Positions 16,726 through 28,550 of a stretch of 39,792 bases of DNA are shown here, one piece after another (the stretch's first letter is position 1; the number at the start of each line of letters is the position of its first letter). The DNA comes from Bacteroidota bacterium (GTDB lineage Bacteria > Bacteroidota > Bacteroidia > Bacteroidales > WCHB1-69), in NCBI GenBank assembly GCA_029570835.1, contig JAKPTX010000160.1:1-39792 (forward strand). The letters are read 5' to 3'. Position numbers and translations under genes: made by a program. Under the pieces are notes generated by a model that saw only the letters and a program-made list of their open reading frames with translations, made no database searches and was not told where the DNA came from.

Positions 16726-17937
16726 ATGGCTTTGCCAAATAAAAAACATATTGTTATTGGAATTACAGGGGGGATCGCAGCTTACAAAGCGCTTTCCCTG
16801 ATTCGTTTATTTAAGCAGGCAGAATATGAAGTGAGAGTAGTAGCTACGAAGAATGCTTTGGAATTTGTAACTCCTCTCTCTATAGAAACATTATCACAAA
16901 ACTCTTTGTATCACGAAATGTTTGGACCCACTCCTAAAAGGAATGTGGATCATATCGCGATTGCCGATTGGGCGGATGCCGTTGTGATTGCGCCGGCATC
17001 TGCGAATATCATAGGTAAATATGCTCATGGGATTGCAGATGATCCGCTTTCAACCCTACTTTTAGCGGTGAAATCTCCTGTTTTTGTGGCTCCTGCCATG
17101 AATTGCAATATGTTTGCACACCCTGCAGTTCAGGATAATCTGGTTACTTTACAAAAAAGAGGAGTTCATATTATTGAGCCTCAAGGTGGATTTTTAGCTT
17201 GTGGCTATGAAGGAAGGGGTAGATTAGAGGAGCCGGATCAGATTTTTAAAGTAGTGGATCAGCATCTGAAACAAGAACTTTTGTTACAGGGAGTCCAGGC
17301 ATTAGTTACGGCTGGTCCAACCTATGAATCAATTGATCCGGTGCGTTTTATTGGAAATCACTCCTCCGGTTTAATGGGATTTGAGTTGGCTCAGGTTTTG
17401 GCCGAGATGGGAGCGCAGGTAACACTGGTTACCGGACCGACCCAATTGACTGTAAAGCATCTTTCAATAGAACGGGTTAATGTAGTCTCTGCACAGCAGA
17501 TGTACGAAGCAGTGATGGCAAGGTCTCAGTCTGCAAAACTGATCATCATGGCTGCCGCCGTTGCAGATTATACCCCGGTTATTGTGGCAGATCAGAAAAT
17601 TAAAAAAGAACAACAAGAGTTTCAATTACTATTGCGCAAAACAAAAGATATTTTGTGGGAGTTGGGGCAAACTAAAAGGGAAGATCAGTGTGTTGTCGGT
17701 TTTGCTTTGGAAACTGAAAATGAGATTGAGAATGCACAAAAAAAATTGCAAAATAAAAAATGTGATTGGATCGTTCTTAATTCTATGAACCATCCTCAGG
17801 CAGGATTTAACAAACCAACGAATAAAGTAGTGATGATATCAAAAGAGCATCAAATTATTGAAACGGAACTGTTGTCCAAAAGGGAGATTGCCGGAGAGAT
17901 CGTTCGAACAGTAGTTAATTCGTTAAAAATCAACTAA
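16726..17937 (+). CDS. coaBC: Bifunctional phosphopantothenoylcysteine synthetase/decarboxylase
   Basis: CoaBC performs two steps of coenzyme A synthesis: joining cysteine to 4'-phosphopantothenate, then FMN-dependent decarboxylation. The 403-residue protein has the N-terminal CoaC flavoprotein domain (about 5-185) with GITGGIAAYK (12-21), active-site His in VDHIAIADWAD (H76), APAMN (122-126) and the active-site Cys loop LACGYEGRGR (C159). The C-terminal CoaB domain (about 190-403) has VTAGPTYESIDPVRFIGN, SSGLMG, the AAAVADY segment and late AxETEN (ALETEN). It starts 2 bases after the omega gene, so the two are co-transcribed. Confidence 0.95.
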   Translation: MALPNKKHIVIGITGGIAAYKALSLIRLFKQAEYEVRVVATKNALEFVTPLSIETLSQNSLYHEMFGPTPKRNVDHIAIADWADAVVIAPASANIIGKYAHGIADDPLSTLLLAVKSPVFVAPAMNCNMFAHPAVQDNLVTLQKRGVHIIEPQGGFLACGYEGRGRLEEPDQIFKVVDQHLKQELLLQGVQALVTAGPTYESIDPVRFIGNHSSGLMGFELAQVLAEMGAQVTLVTGPTQLTVKHLSIERVNVVSAQQMYEAVMARSQSAKLIIMAAAVADYTPVIVADQKIKKEQQEFQLLLRKTKDILWELGQTKREDQCVVGFALETENEIENAQKKLQNKKCDWIVLNSMNHPQAGFNKPTNKVVMISKEHQIIETELLSKREIAGEIVRTVVNSLKIN

Positions 17938-17948
17938 ATAATACTGTC

Positions 17949-18860
17949 ATGATCAAGAGATTCGTTTTACTTTTACTTTCTGTTACTTTCACAACTGCTC
18001 TTTTAGCGCAGGATTTTCAGTGTCAGGTTTCTATCAATTCACAAAAAATTGCAGGATCTAATTATGAACGGTACAGAGATCTTCAACAAGAGTTGTACAA
18101 GTTTGTACATGAAAGAAAATGGTGTCAGTATAATCTGAAAATGAATGAGCGGATTGAGTGTGCGATTGTAATCACGTTGGAGAGTCAGGCGGGAGATAAA
18201 CTTAATGCCACCGTGATGCTCCAATTGCAAAGACCTGTGTATAAAACCAATTATAAAACATCTCTGCTTAACTTTCAGGACAAAAATGTTCAGTTTACTT
18301 ATATTGACGGCGAACCTCTCGAGTATGTTGAGAATAACAATACAAATCAATTGACATCTTTGATTGCCTTTTATTTGAATTTCTTTTTAGGTGTAGAGTT
18401 TGATACTTTTGCAATGGGTGGAGGTTCTCCATACTTTGACAAAGCACAAAATATAGTCAATTTATGTCAAACCGGAGTGGAACCGGGTTGGAAACCCTTT
18501 GAATCGGGTCAAGCCAATCGCTATTGGCTGATGGAGAACTTGACCAATACTTCCTATTCTAAATTCCATGATTTTTTCTACCAATATCATCGTTTGGGCC
18601 TGGATGTGATGTCCGAATCACCGGATGCAGGTAGAGCTGAAATTATGGAAAGTTTGCGACTTCTACAGCAGGTTAATCAGCAAAGATCAGGGCTCTTTAT
18701 GATGCAAATTATAGTTCAAACTAAGGCACTGGAGATTATTGAGATTTTTAAGGAGGGGACAGCAGGAGAGAAAACACAAGTGGTTGCAATTATGAAACAG
18801 TTGGATCCTGCCAATGCTTCCAGATATGATGCAATTACACAATCATCAGGTCCAAAGTAG
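17949..18860 (+). CDS. DUF4835 family secreted protein (possible T9SS factor PorD)
   Basis: The 303-residue protein has a signal peptide (about 1-20, FVLLLLSVTFTTALLAQ). It matches the DUF4835 family: FQCQVSINSQKIAGSNYERYRDLQ opens the mature part, WCQYNLKMNERIECAIVITL follows, and LTSLIAFYLNFFLGVEFDTFA lies in the middle. In Bacteroidota it is nearly always found between coaBC and recN, as here. I recall some annotations naming this family as the type IX secretion protein PorD, but I cannot confirm that from sequence. The T9SS cargo in this window makes the idea reasonable. No enzymatic motif is visible. recN begins 2 bases after its stop. Confidence 0.82.
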   Translation: MIKRFVLLLLSVTFTTALLAQDFQCQVSINSQKIAGSNYERYRDLQQELYKFVHERKWCQYNLKMNERIECAIVITLESQAGDKLNATVMLQLQRPVYKTNYKTSLLNFQDKNVQFTYIDGEPLEYVENNNTNQLTSLIAFYLNFFLGVEFDTFAMGGGSPYFDKAQNIVNLCQTGVEPGWKPFESGQANRYWLMENLTNTSYSKFHDFFYQYHRLGLDVMSESPDAGRAEIMESLRLLQQVNQQRSGLFMMQIIVQTKALEIIEIFKEGTAGEKTQVVAIMKQLDPANASRYDAITQSSGPK

Positions 18861-18862
18861 TC

Positions 18863-20521
18863 ATGTTATTCTCGTTACAGATAGAAAATTACGCCATTAT
18901 TAAGTCGCTTAATATGACTTTTGATAATGGTTTTACCGTTATCACCGGAGAAACAGGAGCGGGTAAATCGATTTTGATCGGTGCTCTCTCCCTGATTCTT
19001 GGGAATAGAGTCGATAATTCCGTACTGTACGATAGAACTCATAAATGTATTGTTGAAGGCGTATTTGATATTCATAAATTGGATTTAAACTCTTTTTTTG
19101 AGGAGAATGAACTGGATTATGCAGACCATACCATTTTAAGACGGGAAATCAGCATATCCGGAAAATCCCGAGCTTTTATCAATGATACTCCGGTATCTTT
19201 GGCACTATTGAAAGAGTTGGCAGAACATTTGGTTGATATTCACTCACAACATCAACATTTGTTACTCGCTAATCATGATTTTAGAATTCGCATCCTAGAT
19301 GATTATGCACAAAATGGTGCTTTATTGGAGCAGTATCAAGCGCAATATAAACAACATCAGCAAGTTACATCCCTTTTATCTCGATTGATTGAGGAGCAGG
19401 AAAAAGCGGCACAGGAGCATGATTATCACACTTTTTTATTGCAAGAGTTGGAAACTGCCAATCTGCGTGAAGGAGAACAGGAGGAGTTGGAGCAACAAAT
19501 AAAAAGATTGACGCATGCCGAGACAATTAAAGAAAGATTATACCGCTCGACTCAATTGTTAGAACGAGATCAATTCTCTATTTTGTCAATGCTTCGTGAC
19601 TTGAAATCGGAGTTGAGTCATATTGTTGAGATTGATCCTCGCTATCAAGAGTTGTGGAGTCGGGTGGAATCGGTTCATATTGAACTTAAAGATTTGGAAA
19701 GTGAGATTACTGCTTTAGGGCAAGAGGTTGAGGTGAATCCGGAACTGTTAGCGCAACTGAATGAGCGTCTTGATCTGCTGAATAGATTGCAGCTCAAGCA
19801 TAAAGTAAACAGCGAGAGGGAGTTGATGGAGCGTCAAGCTGAGCTGCAAGGTTGGGTGTTACAGTTTGTGGATATGGAGTCACAGGTTGCAGCTAAGCAA
19901 AAGGAGTTGTTGAATATAAAGGGATTATTGGAGAGCAGTGCCAAACAGTTGTCCGAAAAGCGAAAGGCTGCCTCCCCCCTGGTTGAAAAGGAAATAAAAA
20001 ATAATATCCAACTCCTGGGCATGGAAGAGGCTACTTTTAAGGTACTGGTAAATAATAGTTCCCAATTGGGGCTCTTAGGCAGCGATCAGGTTCAGTTTTT
20101 GTTTTCTGCAAATCGGGGTGGACCGGCTCTGGAAGTGGAAAAGATTGCATCGGGAGGAGAAATTTCCAGGTTGATGCTGGCAATTAAATATGTAATTACT
20201 TCAACAAACTATTTACCCACTGTCATTTTTGACGAAATTGATACCGGTGTATCAGGTGATATTGCGGGGAAAGTAGCACGATTGATGACGAAAATTGCTC
20301 AGGAGAGACAATTGTTGGTGATAACTCACCTACCTCAGATTGCAGCGAAGGCAAATCTGCACTATTTTGTATATAAAAAAAATGAAGGGGACCAAACTTA
20401 TACCCATATCAAACCATTGAATAATCTGGAAAGAGTGGAGGAAATTGCGACATTGATAAGTGCTGAAAAAGTAACTGATGCTGCACGTCAGACTGCCCAA
20501 TTATTAATAGATGAACCATAA
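18863..20521 (+). CDS. recN: DNA repair protein RecN
   Basis: RecN is an SMC-like ATPase that acts early in repair of double-strand breaks. The 552-residue protein has Walker A GETGAGKS (29-36). The central region is helical and rich in Glu, Gln and Leu (about 155-375), as expected for the coiled-coil arm. The ABC signature ASGGEISRLMLAIK lies at 429-442 and Walker B VIFDEIDTGVSG at 454-465, with the LVITHLPQIAAKA switch segment after it. Length and order match the family. It is tightly linked to DUF4835 upstream (2 bases) and to a small outer-membrane protein gene downstream (11 bases). Confidence 0.95.
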   Translation: MLFSLQIENYAIIKSLNMTFDNGFTVITGETGAGKSILIGALSLILGNRVDNSVLYDRTHKCIVEGVFDIHKLDLNSFFEENELDYADHTILRREISISGKSRAFINDTPVSLALLKELAEHLVDIHSQHQHLLLANHDFRIRILDDYAQNGALLEQYQAQYKQHQQVTSLLSRLIEEQEKAAQEHDYHTFLLQELETANLREGEQEELEQQIKRLTHAETIKERLYRSTQLLERDQFSILSMLRDLKSELSHIVEIDPRYQELWSRVESVHIELKDLESEITALGQEVEVNPELLAQLNERLDLLNRLQLKHKVNSERELMERQAELQGWVLQFVDMESQVAAKQKELLNIKGLLESSAKQLSEKRKAASPLVEKEIKNNIQLLGMEEATFKVLVNNSSQLGLLGSDQVQFLFSANRGGPALEVEKIASGGEISRLMLAIKYVITSTNYLPTVIFDEIDTGVSGDIAGKVARLMTKIAQERQLLVITHLPQIAAKANLHYFVYKKNEGDQTYTHIKPLNNLERVEEIATLISAEKVTDAARQTAQLLIDEP

Positions 20522-20532
20522 AATAAATCAAT

Positions 20533-23231
<2,699 letters not shown>

Positions 23232-23233
23232 TA

Positions 23234-23251
23234 AATTATTAATTAATAATT
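23234..23251. other. Perfect 18-bp AT palindrome between ligA and pdxJ
   Basis: AATTATTAATTAATAATT reads identically on both strands. It starts 2 bases after the ligA stop. With no loop and only A and T it would make a weak RNA hairpin and has no following T-run. It could be a protein-binding site or simply a product of AT-rich composition. Confidence 0.35.
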
Positions 23252-23281
23252 GTATAAAATTTATATAAAAGAAAAATAACC

Positions 23282-24007
23282 ATGCGTAATCCTAAATTAA
23301 GTGTCAATATCAACAAAGTAGCTACAATTCGTAATGCAAGAGGTGGAAATATTCCTGATCTGATTCAGGTGGCCATCGATTGTGAAAAATTTGGAGCAGA
23401 GGGAATCACAGTTCATCCGCGTCCCGATGAAAGACATATTCGCTATCAGGATGTGAGGGATCTGAAAAAAGTAGTGACAACCGAGTTTAATATTGAAGGG
23501 TATCCCTCAGAGAATTTTATTAATTTGGTTTTGGAGGTGGTTCCTGAGCAAGTTACCTTGGTTCCTGATCCACCGGAAGCAATAACATCCAATAACGGCT
23601 GGGATACGATAACTTATCAGGATTTTTTAAGGGAGGTGATTGCACGTTTTCACCAGAAAGGGATTAGAACCTCCATTTTTGTGAATCCGGATCCAAAATA
23701 TATCGCTCCTGCGAAAGAAACAGGAACAGACCGAATCGAGATGTATACCGAAAGTTATGCTTCAAATTACCTAAAAAATAGGGAAAAAGCGATCCAACCT
23801 TTTATTGAAACAGCTGTAGAAGCTCATCGTTGCGGATTGGGAATTAATGCAGGGCATGACCTTTCCTTGGAGAACTTGCACTATTTTGCTTCAAATATTC
23901 CTCATTTGTTAGAGGTTTCTATTGGTCATGCACTGATTTCAGATGCACTCTATTTTGGATTGAAAGAGACTATTGAACGTTATAAACAGCAATTGATTAT
24001 CAATTAA
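23282..24007 (+). CDS. pdxJ: Pyridoxine 5'-phosphate synthase
   Basis: PdxJ condenses 3-amino-2-oxopropyl phosphate (aminoacetone phosphate) with 1-deoxyxylulose 5-phosphate in the last ring-forming step of the DXP-dependent vitamin B6 pathway. The 241-residue protein shows the family motifs [17 protein letters not shown] near the N-terminus, [13 protein letters not shown] (about 41-53), the QVTLVPDPP strand, TDRIEMYTE, and [15 protein letters not shown] near residue 190. It forms a single TIM barrel. Its presence along with YggS shows an active B6 economy. It lies 50 bases after ligA across a palindromic AT stretch, so it may be either co-transcribed or separately expressed. Confidence 0.95.
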   Translation: MRNPKLSVNINKVATIRNARGGNIPDLIQVAIDCEKFGAEGITVHPRPDERHIRYQDVRDLKKVVTTEFNIEGYPSENFINLVLEVVPEQVTLVPDPPEAITSNNGWDTITYQDFLREVIARFHQKGIRTSIFVNPDPKYIAPAKETGTDRIEMYTESYASNYLKNREKAIQPFIETAVEAHRCGLGINAGHDLSLENLHYFASNIPHLLEVSIGHALISDALYFGLKETIERYKQQLIIN

Positions 24008-24048
24008 ATTGAAAAAATAGTTAATTCTACTATTTTCATTATTTTTAT

Positions 24049-24056
24049 TATCTTTG
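24049..24056 (+). promoter_or_regulatory. Bacteroidota-type -7 box for the DUF349 gene
   Basis: TATCTTTG matches TAnnTTTG and lies 51 bases upstream of the ATG at 24108. It is followed by an AT-rich leader. No clear -33 element is seen. Confidence 0.5.
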
Positions 24057-24107
24057 CGGACTTTTTTAATAAACAAATTAAATATTTATTTACTTACGTA
24101 ATTAATT

Positions 24108-26414
24108 ATGGAATCTAAAGATCTTCTCCACCCGGAAAATGAAAACAATCAAACTCCAGAGGTGAACAACGGTGCTTCTATGGAAGACCAAAACAATGCC
24201 AGTCAAACTGAGATCCCTTCAGAAGAAGTTGTTGATGCAAATGAACCTCATGATGAGGTTGAAACAACGGTTGAACAAACGGTAGAGCAACCGGTTGAAG
24301 AGCCGGTTGAGCAACCCATTGAGGAATCAATTGAAAAACAAACAGAACAACCTGTGGAACAACCAGTTGAAGAGCCGGTAGAACTATCAGTTGAACAACC
24401 TGCTGAGCAGCCAATTGAAGAATCAATTGAACAATCAGAAGAACAGCCGGAAGAACCGGCAGTTGAACCTGTTGCAGAACTCGTAGAAGAAGCAACTCCG
24501 GTTGTTGAAGCTACTCAAATCGAAGAAGTTACTCCAATTGCAGAACCTGTAGCTCAGGTTCAACCTTCAAAGGAATCTGCTTCCGCTTCAGATATTATGT
24601 CTGAGATTGAGGAAACAGAATCTGCCAAATCAGAAGAGGATGAAGAAGAGGAAGAGGAAGAGGATGTTGAAACAGCTCAAATTACTGTCGAAGAATGGCA
24701 AAGACAATACAGTGAGTACACTTTTGAACAACTGGTTCAAGAGATTGACACTGTTGCGCAAAATGAAAATTACAATCAGATCAAGAATCAATTCTCCGTG
24801 CTCAAAACGTTGATTCTTGAACAAATAAAAATAGATAAAAAGAACCAATTTGACCAGTTTATTGAACAAGGTGGTGAAAGCGATGAGTTTGAATATGAAA
24901 CTACCGAATTAGAAAAGACTTTTAACAAAGCTTTTTCAAACTATAAGAAAAATAGAGTTAAATTTCTTGAAAAACTGGAACTTGAAAGACAACAAAATCT
25001 TGAAGCTAAAAATAAAATCATTGAGGGTTTGAAGAATTTAGTTGAAACTGAAACCAATTTAAAAGTTTTAAATGATCAATTCAAACAGTTTCAGGATGAG
25101 TGGAGATCGATTGGTCCGGTTCCACAGAACGAAACAGCTAATTTATGGCAAAACTATCACTTCTACGTTGAAAAGTTCTTTGATATTCTAAGAATGAATA
25201 AGGAATTAAGATCCTTGGACTTGAGAAAAAATCTAGAACAAAAAGTGAAGTTATGTGAAGCTGCTGAATCGCTTCTTCTTGAAGATTCTATCAATAAGTC
25301 ATTCAAATTGTTACAACAGTATCATAATGACTGGAAAGAGATAGGACCGGTTCCGGAAGAGAAAAAAGAGGAGATTTGGGAAAGGTTTAAAAATGCTTCT
25401 GATCAGGTTAACCAAAGAAGAAGGGAGTATTATGACAAATTGTACACAGAGCAACAAAATAATTATAATGCCAAATTGGTGTTGTGTGAACAAGTTGAAG
25501 AGTTGGTCAAAGAATTACCTCAAAATGCAAGAGAATATAATACTTTAAGTGATCAATTAACAGAGGTCCTTAAAGTTTGGAAGTCATTGGGTCAAGCTCC
25601 TGCAAAATTAAATGATGAGATTTGGGAAAGATTTAAAAAATCGTTGGATTATTTCTTTGAATCCAAAAAGAGTTTCTTCACTCAAATTAAAGAAACTTAT
25701 ACTCAAAATCATAACTTAAAAGTGAATTTGGCAATCAGAGCTGAGGCTATTGCAACACGTACCGACTGGAAACAGGCAACGGATGATATTATTGCATTGC
25801 AAAAAGAGTGGAAAGAGATTGGTCCATCTACGAAAAAAAGTTCAGAGATGATTTGGAAACGATTCAGAGCTGCTTGCGACCAGTTTTTTGAAGCTAAATC
25901 TCACTATTTTACCAATGCTAAAGCAATTGAAGCCGAAAACCTAGCTAAAAAAGAGGAGATCATTAAAAATATTCTTGAATATGAATTCACCGATAATAAG
26001 GGTGAAAACATGGAAGCAATGAAAAAAATGCAGCGTGAGTTTTTAGAGATCGGATTTGTACCAAGAAAGGAGAAAGATCGCGTTTTCGAAGCGTTTAGAG
26101 CTGCGGTGAATAAACGTTTTGCGGAATTGAAAGTATCCGGGGATGAGTTGAGAAAAGACTTATATAAATCTAAAATCAAAGATATATTGGATAATCCCAA
26201 TGCTGATAGAATTCTGGATAAAGAAAAACGTTATCTATATAATAAGCTGCAACAATTGAAAGAGGATATTGCACTGTGGGAGAATAATTTGGGATTTTTT
26301 GCAAACTCTAAAAATGCAGATTTGTTGAAAGCTGAGTTTGAAAAGAAGATTGAACAAGCTAAGAAAGAGGTGGAAGAGATTCAATTTAAACTCAAAATGA
26401 TGAATCAGAAATAA
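24108..26414 (+). CDS. DUF349 repeat protein with acidic Glu/Gln/Pro/Val N-terminal repeats
   Basis: The 768-residue protein has no signal peptide or membrane segment and is probably cytosolic. Residues 1-200 are acidic and low in complexity: a VEQP/VEEP/IEES repeat tract (about 55-121), then an EEDEEEEEEED run near 185. The rest is helical and contains five DUF349 units beginning near 331 (WRSIGPVPQ), 408 (WKEIGPVPEE), 491 (WKSLGQAPAK), 568 (WKEIGPSTKK) and 647 (FLEIGFVPRK). Each ends in an FEAKSHYF-like helix. DUF349 proteins are widespread in Bacteroidota, and their molecular role is not established to my knowledge. The gene has its own candidate promoter and is 15 bases upstream of a DUF2147 gene. 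Confidence 0.85.
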   Translation: MESKDLLHPENENNQTPEVNNGASMEDQNNASQTEIPSEEVVDANEPHDEVETTVEQTVEQPVEEPVEQPIEESIEKQTEQPVEQPVEEPVELSVEQPAEQPIEESIEQSEEQPEEPAVEPVAELVEEATPVVEATQIEEVTPIAEPVAQVQPSKESASASDIMSEIEETESAKSEEDEEEEEEEDVETAQITVEEWQRQYSEYTFEQLVQEIDTVAQNENYNQIKNQFSVLKTLILEQIKIDKKNQFDQFIEQGGESDEFEYETTELEKTFNKAFSNYKKNRVKFLEKLELERQQNLEAKNKIIEGLKNLVETETNLKVLNDQFKQFQDEWRSIGPVPQNETANLWQNYHFYVEKFFDILRMNKELRSLDLRKNLEQKVKLCEAAESLLLEDSINKSFKLLQQYHNDWKEIGPVPEEKKEEIWERFKNASDQVNQRRREYYDKLYTEQQNNYNAKLVLCEQVEELVKELPQNAREYNTLSDQLTEVLKVWKSLGQAPAKLNDEIWERFKKSLDYFFESKKSFFTQIKETYTQNHNLKVNLAIRAEAIATRTDWKQATDDIIALQKEWKEIGPSTKKSSEMIWKRFRAACDQFFEAKSHYFTNAKAIEAENLAKKEEIIKNILEYEFTDNKGENMEAMKKMQREFLEIGFVPRKEKDRVFEAFRAAVNKRFAELKVSGDELRKDLYKSKIKDILDNPNADRILDKEKRYLYNKLQQLKEDIALWENNLGFFANSKNADLLKAEFEKKIEQAKKEVEEIQFKLKMMNQK
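24270..24470 (+). repeat. In-frame 12-bp-period repeat tract encoding VEQP/VEEP units
   Basis: Imperfect 12-base units (GTTGAACAACCG-like) encode four-residue repeats of Val/Ile-Glu-Gln/Glu-Pro. A longer-range duplication is visible, with QPIEESIE and QPVEEPVE each appearing twice. Unit gain or loss would keep the reading frame. Confidence 0.75.
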
Positions 26415-26429
26415 AAAAATAGTTTAGAT

Positions 26430-26897
26430 ATGAAACGAATGATCTCCCTTGTGATTCTCTTGCTTTTTTGCTTACCTTTTTCGAGTGTAGCACAAAGTAA
26501 ACAGAGTGGAGATCAACTTTTAGGGGTCTATTGGGTTCCGAAACCCAACTCACATTTGGCAACCAAGGTGAGAGTCTATAGAACTGCCAAAGGGGAGTAT
26601 GAAGGAAGGGTGATCTGGTTTAATGAACCGAATCATAAAGATGGAACTCCTAAGTTGGATCGCTATAATCCGGATCCGAAACTAAGAAATCAACGCGCAG
26701 ATCAAGCTGTGATATTGCGAGGGTTCACTTATAATCCTCAAACGAAAGAGTGGGTTGGAGGTGAGGTTTATAATCCGGAGGATGGCAGATCCTATAGGTG
26801 TAAACTTAAGTTTCATGATGATAAAACCTTGAGAGTACGAGGTTACGTCGGGGTTCCGTTGTTGGGCAGAACTCTTTATTGGAAGAAATTGGAATGA
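26430..26897 (+). CDS. DUF2147 family secreted protein
   Basis: The 155-residue protein has a signal peptide (about 1-21, ISLVILLLFCLPFSSVAQS). The mature part matches DUF2147: LLGVYWVPKPNSH opens it, KVRVYRTAKGEYEGRVIWF follows, and it closes with VGGEVYNPEDGRSYRCKLKF and RVRGYVGVPLLGRTLYWKKL. The fold is a small calycin-like beta barrel and the protein is likely periplasmic. In other bacteria the family is sometimes tied to envelope or metabolic stress, but the ligand is unknown. Its TGA overlaps the ATG of the next gene. Confidence 0.85.
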   Translation: MKRMISLVILLLFCLPFSSVAQSKQSGDQLLGVYWVPKPNSHLATKVRVYRTAKGEYEGRVIWFNEPNHKDGTPKLDRYNPDPKLRNQRADQAVILRGFTYNPQTKEWVGGEVYNPEDGRSYRCKLKFHDDKTLRVRGYVGVPLLGRTLYWKKLE

Positions 26898-27283
26898 TAA
26901 ATTTAGAAATCAGAATTGACAAGTGGCTCTGGATGGTGAGGATTTTTAAAACCCGTTCTATGGCAACTGAAGCATGCAATGCCGGGAAAGTCAAAATGGA
27001 TGGTCAAAATCTAAAACCTTCCAAATCGGTGAAGATAGGGGAAATTTATAACGTAAAGTTAGATCAGTTGAACAAAACGATTCAGGTTGTCAATGCTCCC
27101 AAAAATAGAGTAGGAGCGAAGTTGGTTCCTGAATATTGCACAGATTTAACCCCTCAGGAGGAGTATGAAAGAGTGAAAGCATTGAGAACCAGCTTCGAAA
27201 TCAGATCTCACGGATTGGGAAGACCGACAAAAAGAGACAGGAGACAGATCGACTATTTAAAAGATTATTTTGGTGATGACTAA
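26894..27283 (+). CDS. hslR: S4-domain RNA-binding protein, Hsp15 type
   Basis: Hsp15 proteins bind free 50S subunits carrying a stalled nascent chain and tRNA, helping recycle them. The 129-residue protein begins with the S4 domain IRIDKWLWMVRIFKTRSMATEAC (about 6-28) and GKVKMDGQNLKPSKSVKIG. A basic C-terminal tail follows (SHGLGRPTKRDRRQID). An in-frame ATG at 26879 exists, but the ATG at 26894 gives the common four-base ATGA overlap with the preceding stop and a normal S4 start, so it is preferred. Confidence 0.88.
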   Translation: MINLEIRIDKWLWMVRIFKTRSMATEACNAGKVKMDGQNLKPSKSVKIGEIYNVKLDQLNKTIQVVNAPKNRVGAKLVPEYCTDLTPQEEYERVKALRTSFEIRSHGLGRPTKRDRRQIDYLKDYFGDD

Positions 27284-27295
27284 ATATATTTTACA

Positions 27296-28546
27296 ATGAA
27301 AAAAAATAACGTAAATTTCAGCATTTTCATTATCGGATCACTCTTCTTTGTGTTCGGGTTTGTAACCTGGCTCAACAGTGTTTTGATCCCATTTTTACAA
27401 ACCGCTTGCGAGTTGAATAAAACACAAGCCTCCTGGGTCAACTTGTCCCTCTATATCTCCTATTTTGTGATGGCTATTCCTTCTTCATATATCCTTAAAA
27501 AGACAGGGTTTTCTAATGGAATGGCATTGGGGTTAGTGATCATGGCTGTAGGTTCTATTCTCTTTGTTCCTGCTGCTATGGAGAGACACTATCCCCTCTT
27601 TTTGATAGGAATTTTTATTCAAGGTACCGGTTTAGCACTGCTACAAACTGCGGCTAATCCTTATGTAACCATCTTAGGACCGATCGAAACTGCGGCGAGA
27701 CGCCAAAGTATCATGGGAGTAGCTAATAAAGTAGCCGGAATGATCGGGATTTTGATTCTTTCTTCTGTGGTGTTTTCAGGCAGTAATGAGTTGTTGGCAC
27801 AGATTAAAACAACCGTTGATCCGGTTTTAAAAGAACAATTATTGGTTCAGCTGTCCAGAAGTGTGATTGTCCCTTATATCATCATGACGGTAGTTCTGAT
27901 TGCCTTGATGCTCTTTGTTAAAGCGGCAAAATTACCGGAAGTTGGTGATGAAGCCAATGTTTCAGAAGAAGACAATTCAGATAAGTCCATTTTTGCATAC
28001 CCCTACTTATGGTTGGGGATTTTAGCCCTTTTCTTTTACGTAGGTGTGGAAGTAGTAGCAGTTACCTATCTTATACCCTATGGAGATGAGTTGGGAATCC
28101 CTATGGAGATCTCCAGGCATTTCCCAATCTACGCACTGATTGCATTGGTAGTAGGTTATCTGTTGAGTATTGTTTTGGTTCCCCGTGTGTTGTCACAACG
28201 TGCATTGGGAATCATTAATCTCATTTTGGCAATCATTCTCTTGTTGATGGCTTGGTTGAGCTCAAATCCTTATGTATCCATCATTTCAGTGATTTTATTG
28301 AGCTTTACACATGCTATTTTATGGCCGGTTATCTGGCCGCTTTCTATTCAGGGATTGGGAAGACATACCAAATTGGGATCCGCATTTCTGATCATGGCAA
28401 TTGCCGGAGGTGGAATTATTTCGTGGGTTTATGCTGCTTTAGCTGATAAACAAGGATATCAAGATGCTTACTCGATCCTCCTTGTCGCGTATATATTTAT
28501 GCTTTTCTTCGTAACCATCGGTTCGAAAATCAAGAAATGGAGCTAA
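27296..28546 (+). CDS. FucP/GluP-type sugar MFS transporter
   Basis: The 416-residue protein has about twelve hydrophobic helices and matches the fucose/glucose/galactose:proton symporter branch of the MFS. Family marks are FGFVTWLNSVLIPFLQ in helix 1, TAANPYVTILGP in helix 4, and the GGGIISW-type helix 10-11 region near 380. Compared with E. coli FucP as I recall it, Asp46 (LNDILLP) corresponds to Ser here (LNSVLIP). Glu135 (LETAANP) corresponds to Gln (LQTAANP), as in the glucose/galactose branch. Sugar specificity and even proton coupling are therefore uncertain. No catabolic genes for fucose or other sugars flank it. It is 12 bases downstream of the S4 gene and is the last gene before a convergent gap. 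Confidence 0.87.
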   Translation: MKKNNVNFSIFIIGSLFFVFGFVTWLNSVLIPFLQTACELNKTQASWVNLSLYISYFVMAIPSSYILKKTGFSNGMALGLVIMAVGSILFVPAAMERHYPLFLIGIFIQGTGLALLQTAANPYVTILGPIETAARRQSIMGVANKVAGMIGILILSSVVFSGSNELLAQIKTTVDPVLKEQLLVQLSRSVIVPYIIMTVVLIALMLFVKAAKLPEVGDEANVSEEDNSDKSIFAYPYLWLGILALFFYVGVEVVAVTYLIPYGDELGIPMEISRHFPIYALIALVVGYLLSIVLVPRVLSQRALGIINLILAIILLLMAWLSSNPYVSIISVILLSFTHAILWPVIWPLSIQGLGRHTKLGSAFLIMAIAGGGIISWVYAALADKQGYQDAYSILLVAYIFMLFFVTIGSKIKKWS

Positions 28547-28550
28547 AAAA

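Noticed and set aside
24178-24495. Leu/Val/Gln-rich open frame antisense to the DUF349 N-terminus
   Set aside because: It is the reverse reading of the 12-bp repeat tract, and repeats without stop codons create such frames automatically.
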